Positions 45,334-49,885 of a stretch of 49,885 bases of DNA are shown piece by piece. The notes below the pieces were generated by a model. The model was not told the DNA's origin. It saw only the letters and a list, made by a program, of their open reading frames with translations, and did no database searches. The DNA is from Hyphomicrobiales bacterium (GTDB lineage Bacteria; Pseudomonadota; Alphaproteobacteria; Rhizobiales; Rhizobiaceae). The DNA lies in assembly GCA_017305835.1 (NCBI GenBank), contig JAFKJY010000074.1, positions 1-49,885 of the forward strand, given 5' to 3'. The position numbers and the translations under genes were made by a program. Numbering within the stretch: the first letter of the stretch is position 1; each line of letters begins with the position of its first letter.

Positions 45334-47907
45334 ATGAAGTCTCATGCGCGTGTCGTGGTCATCGGCGGAGGCGTGGTCGGCGCGTCCGTGCTCTATCATC
45401 TGGCCCGGCGCGGCTGGACGGACGTGATGCTTCTGGAGCGCGACGAGTTGACTTCCGGCTCGACCTGGCACGCGGCCGGCGGCATGCACACGATCAACGG
45501 CGACCCCAACGTCGCCAAGCTGCAGAAATACACGATCGAGCTCTACAAGGAGATCGAGGAGCTGTCCGGGCAGGCGACCGGCGTGCACGTCACCGGCGGC
45601 GTGCTGCTCGCGGCCACCGAGGCGCGCATGGACTGGCTGCGCGGCGTCGTCGCCAAGGGCCGCTATCTCGGCCTCGACCTCGAAGAAATCTCGGCCGAGG
45701 AAGCGCATCGGCTGATGCCGCTGATCGACCCGAAGCAGTTCGTCGGCGCGGTGCGCAATTCCGAGGACGGCCATCTCGACCCGTCGGGCGTGACGCATGC
45801 CTACGCGAAGGCCGCGCGCAAGCTAGGCGCCGAGGTGCACCGCTTCACCAAGGTCGAGGACATCGTGCGGCGGCCGGACGGCGCGTGGCGCGTGATCACC
45901 GACAAGGGCGAGGTGGTGGCCGAGCACGTCGTCAACGCCGCCGGCCTGTGGGCGCGCGAGGTCGGCCGCATGGTCGGGCTGGAGCTACCGGTGCTCGCGA
46001 TGGAGCACATGTACCTCATCACCGAGGACATGCCCGAGGTCGCGGAGTGGAACGCCAGGACCGGCACGGAGGTGATCCATGCCGTCGACTTCGACGGCGA
46101 GCTCTATCTGCGCCAGGAGCGCGGCGGCATGCTGATGGGCACCTACGAGAAGGCCGGCAAGCCGTGGTCGGAGCGCGTCACGCCGTGGAATTTCGGCCAC
46201 GAGCTGCTGGAGCCCGACATCGACCGCATCGCGCCCTCGCTGGAGGTCGGCTTCCGCCACTTCCCGGCCTTCCAGAAGACGGGCATCAAGAAGATCATCA
46301 ACGGCCCCTTCACCTTCGCGCCGGACGGCAACCCGCTGGTCGGGCCGGTGCGCGGGCTGCCGGGCTTCTGGTCGGCCTGCGGCGTGATGGCGGGCTTTTC
46401 GCAGGGCGGCGGCGTCGGGCTGGCGCTGTCGAACTGGATGGTCGACGGCGACCCCGGCGCCGACATCTGGGCGATGGACGTGGCGCGCTACGGCGACTGG
46501 GCGAGCATGCGCTACACCAACGCCAAGGTGCGCGAGAACTATTCGCGGCGCTTCTCGATCCGCTTCCCCAACGAGGAGCTGCCGGCGGGCCGGCCGCTCA
46601 GGACCACGCCGGTCTACGACCTTCTGTCTGCGCGCGGCGCGCAGTGGGGCGTCGCCTACGGGCTGGAGGTGCCGCTCTGGTATGCGCCCGAGGGCGTGAA
46701 GGACGCGTTCTCGTGGCGGCGCTCGACCGATTTCGAGCATGTCGCGCGCGAGGCGAGGGCGGTGCGCGAAGGCGTGGGTCTGATGGAGATCTCCAGCTTC
46801 GCGAAATACCGCATTACCGGCGAGGGGGCCGAAGGCTGGCTCGACCGGCTGCTCGCCTGCCGCCTGCCGCAGCCCGGCCGCATGGCGCTGGCGCCGATGC
46901 TGAAAGAGGACGGCAAGCTGATCGGGGATTTTACCCTGGCGAATCTGTCGGCAGAGGGACCCCCACCCCTAACCCCTCCCCACAAGGGGGAGGGGGATTC
47001 TGAGGCGTTGGCGGCCGGCACCGGTGCCTCAGCGGCAGGCGCGACGTTGACGCCCCCCTCCCCCTTGTGGGGAGGGGTAAGGGGTGGGGGTCATCCGGTG
47101 CAGGAATGGATGATCTTTGGCTCCGGCGTCGCCGAGCAGTACCATATGCGCTGGTTCGAGACGCACCTGCCGGCGGACGGCCCGGTGCGGGTCGAGGCGC
47201 TCGGCCTGTCGCAGGTCGGGCTTTCGATCGCCGGACCGCGCTCGCGCGAGCTGCTGGCGAAGGTGACGGCCGGGGACGTCTCGAACGCGGCGTTCCCGTT
47301 CATGGCGATCCGGCGCATGGACATCGGCATGGCGCCGTGCATCGTCGGCCGCATCAGCTATACGGGCGACCTCGGCTACGAAATCTGGATGGCGCCGGAA
47401 TATCAGCGGCACGTCTTCGAGACGCTGACCAAGGCCGGCGATGAGTTTTCCCTCGGCCTGTTCGGCAGCAGGGCGCTCAACGCGCTGAGGCTGGAGAAGA
47501 ACTACGGCTCGTGGGCGCGCGAGTACCGGCCGATCTACGGCCCGCTCGAAGCCGGCATGGACCGCTTCGTCGCCTATTCCAAGGAAGCCGCCTTCATCGG
47601 ACGGGAGGCGGCGCAGGCCGAGCGGCAGGCGGGCGGCAGGCTGCGCCTGCGCGCCTTCGTGATGGAGGCGGAGGACGCCGACGTGATCGGCGACGAGCCG
47701 ATCTGGCATGGCGGCGCCGTGCGCGGCTGGGTGACGTCGGGCGGCTATGCGCACAATGCCGGGAAGTCGATCGCCATGGGCTACGTGCCGAAGGAGATCG
47801 CGGACGAGCCGGACGGGTTCGAGATCGAGCTGCTCGGCCGCCGCCACAAGGCGCGGCTCCAGCCCGCGCCGCTGTTCGACGCCAATTTCGAGCGGCTGCG
47901 GGGATAG
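45334..47907 (+). CDS. FAD-dependent oxidoreductase with GcvT domain (dimethylglycine/sarcosine dehydrogenase-like)
   Basis: An 857-residue oxidative demethylase. An N-terminal FAD domain (VVIGGGVVGASVLYHLARRG, residues about 7-26) includes STWHAAGG near residue 48, the position of covalent flavin attachment through His in dimethylglycine dehydrogenase. FAO_M and GCV_T aminomethyltransferase domains follow (SSFAKYRITGEGAEGWLDRL; IGRISYTGDLGYEIWM), then GCV_T_C. The methyl group would be passed to tetrahydrofolate. A palindromic repeat at 46958-47092 adds about residues 542-587, just after DGKLIGDFTLANLS and before MIFGSGVAEQYHMRW. Substrate unknown; the mttB neighbour hints at methylated amines. 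Confidence 0.93.
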   Translation: MKSHARVVVIGGGVVGASVLYHLARRGWTDVMLLERDELTSGSTWHAAGGMHTINGDPNVAKLQKYTIELYKEIEELSGQATGVHVTGGVLLAATEARMDWLRGVVAKGRYLGLDLEEISAEEAHRLMPLIDPKQFVGAVRNSEDGHLDPSGVTHAYAKAARKLGAEVHRFTKVEDIVRRPDGAWRVITDKGEVVAEHVVNAAGLWAREVGRMVGLELPVLAMEHMYLITEDMPEVAEWNARTGTEVIHAVDFDGELYLRQERGGMLMGTYEKAGKPWSERVTPWNFGHELLEPDIDRIAPSLEVGFRHFPAFQKTGIKKIINGPFTFAPDGNPLVGPVRGLPGFWSACGVMAGFSQGGGVGLALSNWMVDGDPGADIWAMDVARYGDWASMRYTNAKVRENYSRRFSIRFPNEELPAGRPLRTTPVYDLLSARGAQWGVAYGLEVPLWYAPEGVKDAFSWRRSTDFEHVAREARAVREGVGLMEISSFAKYRITGEGAEGWLDRLLACRLPQPGRMALAPMLKEDGKLIGDFTLANLSAEGPPPLTPPHKGEGDSEALAAGTGASAAGATLTPPSPLWGGVRGGGHPVQEWMIFGSGVAEQYHMRWFETHLPADGPVRVEALGLSQVGLSIAGPRSRELLAKVTAGDVSNAAFPFMAIRRMDIGMAPCIVGRISYTGDLGYEIWMAPEYQRHVFETLTKAGDEFSLGLFGSRALNALRLEKNYGSWAREYRPIYGPLEAGMDRFVAYSKEAAFIGREAAQAERQAGGRLRLRAFVMEAEDADVIGDEPIWHGGAVRGWVTSGGYAHNAGKSIAMGYVPKEIADEPDGFEIELLGRRHKARLQPAPLFDANFERLRG
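46958..47092. repeat. Palindromic repeat element inserted in frame in the FAD/GcvT oxidoreductase
   Basis: Near-perfect inverted arms of about 40 bases (46958-46996 and 47053-47092), each with a CTCCCC-ACAA-GGGGGAG hairpin, flank about 55 bases that hold a GGCACCGGTGCC palindrome. In frame they give GPPPLTPPHKGEGDS and TPPSPLWGGVRGGG. The left arm is in the same frame as in pbpC. Confidence 0.88.
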
Positions 47908-47909
47908 GG

Positions 47910-48590
47910 ATGCGACAGGCGCTTCGCATCGACCCCGCGGCCTCGGCCCTGATCTGCATCGACCTGCAGGAGGAGCACCGGCGGGACGCGCGGGTGCTGG
48001 CGGTCGGGTTCGACCGGGTGATCGCCAACGTGCAGCGCCTGCAGGCGGCGGCGCGGGCGAAAGGCATCCCGGTTCACCACTACGCCTATGTCGTCGACAC
48101 CGCCGCCGACACCACCCGCGCCTTCCATCCGCGTTTGCCGGACGGGCGCTCGGCCTTCTCCGACAAGGACGACCCGCTCAGCGCGATCTGCCCGGAGGTC
48201 GCGCCGCAGGGCGACGAGAGGCTGATCGTCAAGACCGAGGCGAGCGCCTTCGGCGCCGGTCTCGGCAGGGAGCTGAAGGCGCGGGGGATCGAATGGCTGT
48301 TCGTGGCCGGTGTGTGGACCGAGGCCTGCGTCGACGCCACGGTGAAGGACGCGCTGAAGCTCGATCTTCGCGTGGCACTCGTCAAGGACGCCTGCACCAG
48401 CGGCTCGCTCGCCATGCACCAGACCGGCGTCCTCAACCTCGCCAACCGGCTCTATGGCGGCGCCGTGGTGACTACGGAAGCGGCCTGCCGGCTGATGGCG
48501 GGCGAGGCGGCGGAAGGCTGGACGCCGCAAAGCCCGGTGCCGATCCGGTATGAGGCTGAGACTATTACGGAGCTGTATCATCAGCTATGA
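47910..48590 (+). CDS. Isochorismatase-family cysteine hydrolase
   Basis: A 226-residue alpha/beta hydrolase of the cysteine hydrolase group (isochorismatase, N-carbamoylsarcosine amidase, nicotinamidase). The Asp-Lys-Cys triad is visible: Asp18 in ICIDLQEEH, Lys108 in IVKTEASAF and Cys140 in GVWTEACVDAT. The ATG at 47910 is two bases after the oxidoreductase stop, so the two are cotranscribed. With sarcosine/dimethylglycine-type chemistry next door, an amidase acting on an N-carbamoyl or N-methyl compound is plausible but unproven. Confidence 0.9.
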   Translation: MRQALRIDPAASALICIDLQEEHRRDARVLAVGFDRVIANVQRLQAAARAKGIPVHHYAYVVDTAADTTRAFHPRLPDGRSAFSDKDDPLSAICPEVAPQGDERLIVKTEASAFGAGLGRELKARGIEWLFVAGVWTEACVDATVKDALKLDLRVALVKDACTSGSLAMHQTGVLNLANRLYGGAVVTTEAACRLMAGEAAEGWTPQSPVPIRYEAETITELYHQL

Positions 48591-48632
48591 AGCGTCTTCA
48601 GCGAGATAATGACGTTCCCGATCAGGTGACGC

Positions 48633-48830
48633 ATGTCTAAAGAGACAGCCGGTCCCCGAAAGCTGCAAAAGGAATGGAAGTTCAAATCTCCAGAGCATGA
48701 GAGGGCCTGGCTGGAGCAGAAGAAGTTTTTTGACAATATGTGGGAAGCACCACACGGCGACTTTTCCAAGACAGACGTCAACGACGCCTTTAGGCCGGAC
48801 GCTCCTAAGCCGAAGCCTTCCAGTGATTGA
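48633..48830 (+). CDS. Small hypothetical protein
   Basis: A 65-residue charged soluble protein, MSKETAGPRKLQKEWKFKSP at the start, then EHERAWLEQKKFFDNMW and a Pro/Lys-rich end. No family is recognised. AGGTG stands six bases before the ATG. The gene and its upstream spacer are visibly less GC-rich than all neighbours, and codon use differs (AAA, AAT, TTT are common), which suggests a recent origin elsewhere or weak selection. It may follow the hydrolase operon or be separate. An ORF on the opposite strand here looks less protein-like. Confidence 0.55.
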   Translation: MSKETAGPRKLQKEWKFKSPEHERAWLEQKKFFDNMWEAPHGDFSKTDVNDAFRPDAPKPKPSSD

Positions 48831-48842
48831 TCGTCGGATGTG

Positions 48843-49655
48843 TCACTCTTCCGTTCGCCCGTGCTTCCCCGCCCGGCCTTCGTCGGTCTTGTCATAAAAC
48901 CGTCCCAGCAGCTGCCGCACCGGCGGGTTGGCGGCGCCCGAGTAGCCGGTGAAGGCTTCGTAGGCGAGCTGGTCGTCGAGCGGGCGGCCGATGACGTTGA
49001 GGATCGTCTCCTTGGCCGAGCGGATCGCCCACGGGTCGTTGCGCAGGATCTGGGCGGCGACCTTCTCGGCCTCCTCCATCAGTTTTTCGTGCGGCACGAC
49101 CCTGGAGACCATGTTCACCTGACGGGCGCGCTCGGCGTCGATCGGCTCGCCGGTCAGCAGCATCTCCAGCGCCAGCCCGGCGCCGCAGATGTTGACCAGC
49201 CGCACGATGCCGCCGTCGCCATGGTGGAAGCCGCGGCGCACCTCGAAGGAGCCGAACTGAGCCCGCTCCGAGGCTATGCGGATGTCGCAGGCGAGCGCGT
49301 TCTCCAGCCCGCCGGCCAGCGCCCAGCCATTCACGGCGGCAACGATCGGCTTGTAGATGCGGTGCAGGCCGCGGGTGATGCCGCCCAGCCCGTCGCCGAT
49401 CTTCCTGCGCGGCAGCATGGCGTCGGCGTGTGCGACCCAGTGGGGCAGGTGGGTCTTCAGGTCGGCGCCGGCGCAGAAGGCCTCGTCGCCGGCGCCGGTG
49501 ACGATCGCCACCTCGACCGCGTCGTCGTCGCGGAACTCGCGCCAGATGTCCCACAAAAGCTCGTGCATCTCGAGGTCGATGGCGTTCATCGCCTCGGGAC
49601 GGTTGAAGGTGACATAGGCGATCTTGCCGCGCTTCTCGTAAAGGGCCTTGGGCAT
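48843..49655 (-). CDS. Enoyl-CoA hydratase/isomerase family protein (crotonase)
   Basis: A 270-residue crotonase fold protein. The oxyanion-hole and acyl-CoA motifs are visible in AFCAGADLKT and AVNGWALAGGLENALACDIRIAS. Both glutamates used for hydration are present, Glu118 (GGLE) and Glu138 (SFEVRRG), so hydratase activity is plausible, though the exact substrate is not clear. The ATG at 49655 follows GGGAGGAAACC; an upstream in-frame start 35 codons earlier lacks family support. It converges on the small gene, with 12 bases between them. Confidence 0.9.
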   Translation of the reverse strand: MPKALYEKRGKIAYVTFNRPEAMNAIDLEMHELLWDIWREFRDDDAVEVAIVTGAGDEAFCAGADLKTHLPHWVAHADAMLPRRKIGDGLGGITRGLHRIYKPIVAAVNGWALAGGLENALACDIRIASERAQFGSFEVRRGFHHGDGGIVRLVNICGAGLALEMLLTGEPIDAERARQVNMVSRVVPHEKLMEEAEKVAAQILRNDPWAIRSAKETILNVIGRPLDDQLAYEAFTGYSGAANPPVRQLLGRFYDKTDEGRAGKHGRTEE

Positions 49656-49819
49656 GGTTTCCTCCCGTTCTGCCGGGGGCCAGCCTGCCGCGCGCGGGAG
49701 CGGTCGGCAAGCGGTGCGGGGGGCGGGCGAATGGCCGCGCCCCGGCCGGCGCGGCGGCATTGCCTTGGTCCCGCCGCTGCTGGCAAGATGCCCCGGACGG
49801 CATCGGGAAGGGAGATCGG

Positions 49820-49885
49820 ATGAGCGGGCGGATCCTCTGCGGCGTGGACGACAGTCCGCACGCCGCGCGCGCCATCGACGTCGCG
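49820..49885 (+). CDS. Universal stress protein, N-terminal fragment
   Basis: Only 22 codons are in the window: the start MSGRILCGVDDSPHAARAI fits the first strand and helix of the UspA family, with Asp near residue 10 at the nucleotide site. The ATG follows GGGAGATCGG. The rest lies beyond the window. Confidence 0.65.
   Translation, partial: MSGRILCGVDDSPHAARAIDVA

Noticed and set aside
1209..47092. CRISPR array or insertion sequences as the explanation for the palindromes
   Set aside because: The copies are isolated, 22-23 kb apart, not spaced as an array, and contain no transposase gene.
48581..48895. A 104-codon minus-strand ORF opposite the small hypothetical gene
   Set aside because: It overlaps the end of the crotonase gene and lacks a clear ribosome site; the plus-strand ORF has better signals. 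Not fully excluded.

Overview
The window is GC-rich, densely packed alphaproteobacterial chromosome. The aerobic-type cobalamin genes (cobN, cobO, cobQ, cobC), the DUF1636-cobW pair, two Opp/Dpp-type ABC importers, an MttB-like methyltransferase next to a dimethylglycine-dehydrogenase-like enzyme, and CTCCCC...GGGGAG palindromic repeats all fit Hyphomicrobiales (Rhizobiales), most likely Phyllobacteriaceae/Mesorhizobium-like. The genus is inferred from style and was not tested. No rRNA, tRNA, CRISPR array, transposase or phage gene was seen.

Region 1 (1-10.5 kb) is for cobalt handling and cobalamin synthesis. Two cobalamin riboswitches lie head to head at 4325-4489 (-) and 4600-4765 (+). The leftward unit is a DUF1636 Fe-S protein, cobW and cobN (cobN leaves the window at base 1). 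The rightward unit is cbtB, cbtA, cobP/cobU, cobO and cobQ, tightly coupled. cobD and cobC follow, diverging from start codons that share one CATG. A cysteine phosphatase-like gene follows cobC.

Region 2 (11-15.8 kb) holds housekeeping and transport genes: a CPA2 cation/proton antiporter with an RCK domain, ilvD and an EamA exporter. Region 3 (15.8-21.6 kb, minus strand) is a complete peptide-type ABC importer in the order oppD, oppF, binding protein, dppB, dppC. Region 4 (21.8-35.9 kb) is for the cell envelope: pbpC and a PAN-containing alpha-2-macroglobulin on the minus strand, with tamA-tamB diverging on the plus strand.

Region 5 (36.2-42.7 kb) is a second peptide-type importer with a Tat-exported binding protein, two permeases and a fused double ATPase carrying a basic tail. 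Region 6 (42.7-49.9 kb) has a DUF4239 membrane protein, then mttB, an FAD/GcvT demethylase-like oxidoreductase and an isochorismatase-like hydrolase, which suggest methylated-amine catabolism. It ends with a small unrecognised gene, a crotonase and the first codons of a universal stress protein.

The most unusual feature is a set of three palindromic repeats of about 130-160 bp. Each has two inverted arms of about 40-46 bases, and each lies in frame inside a protein gene: cobN, pbpC and the FAD/GcvT oxidoreductase. They appear to add about 44-56 residues to enzymes whose flanking sequence still looks intact. They resemble Rickettsia palindromic elements in behaviour, though not in sequence.
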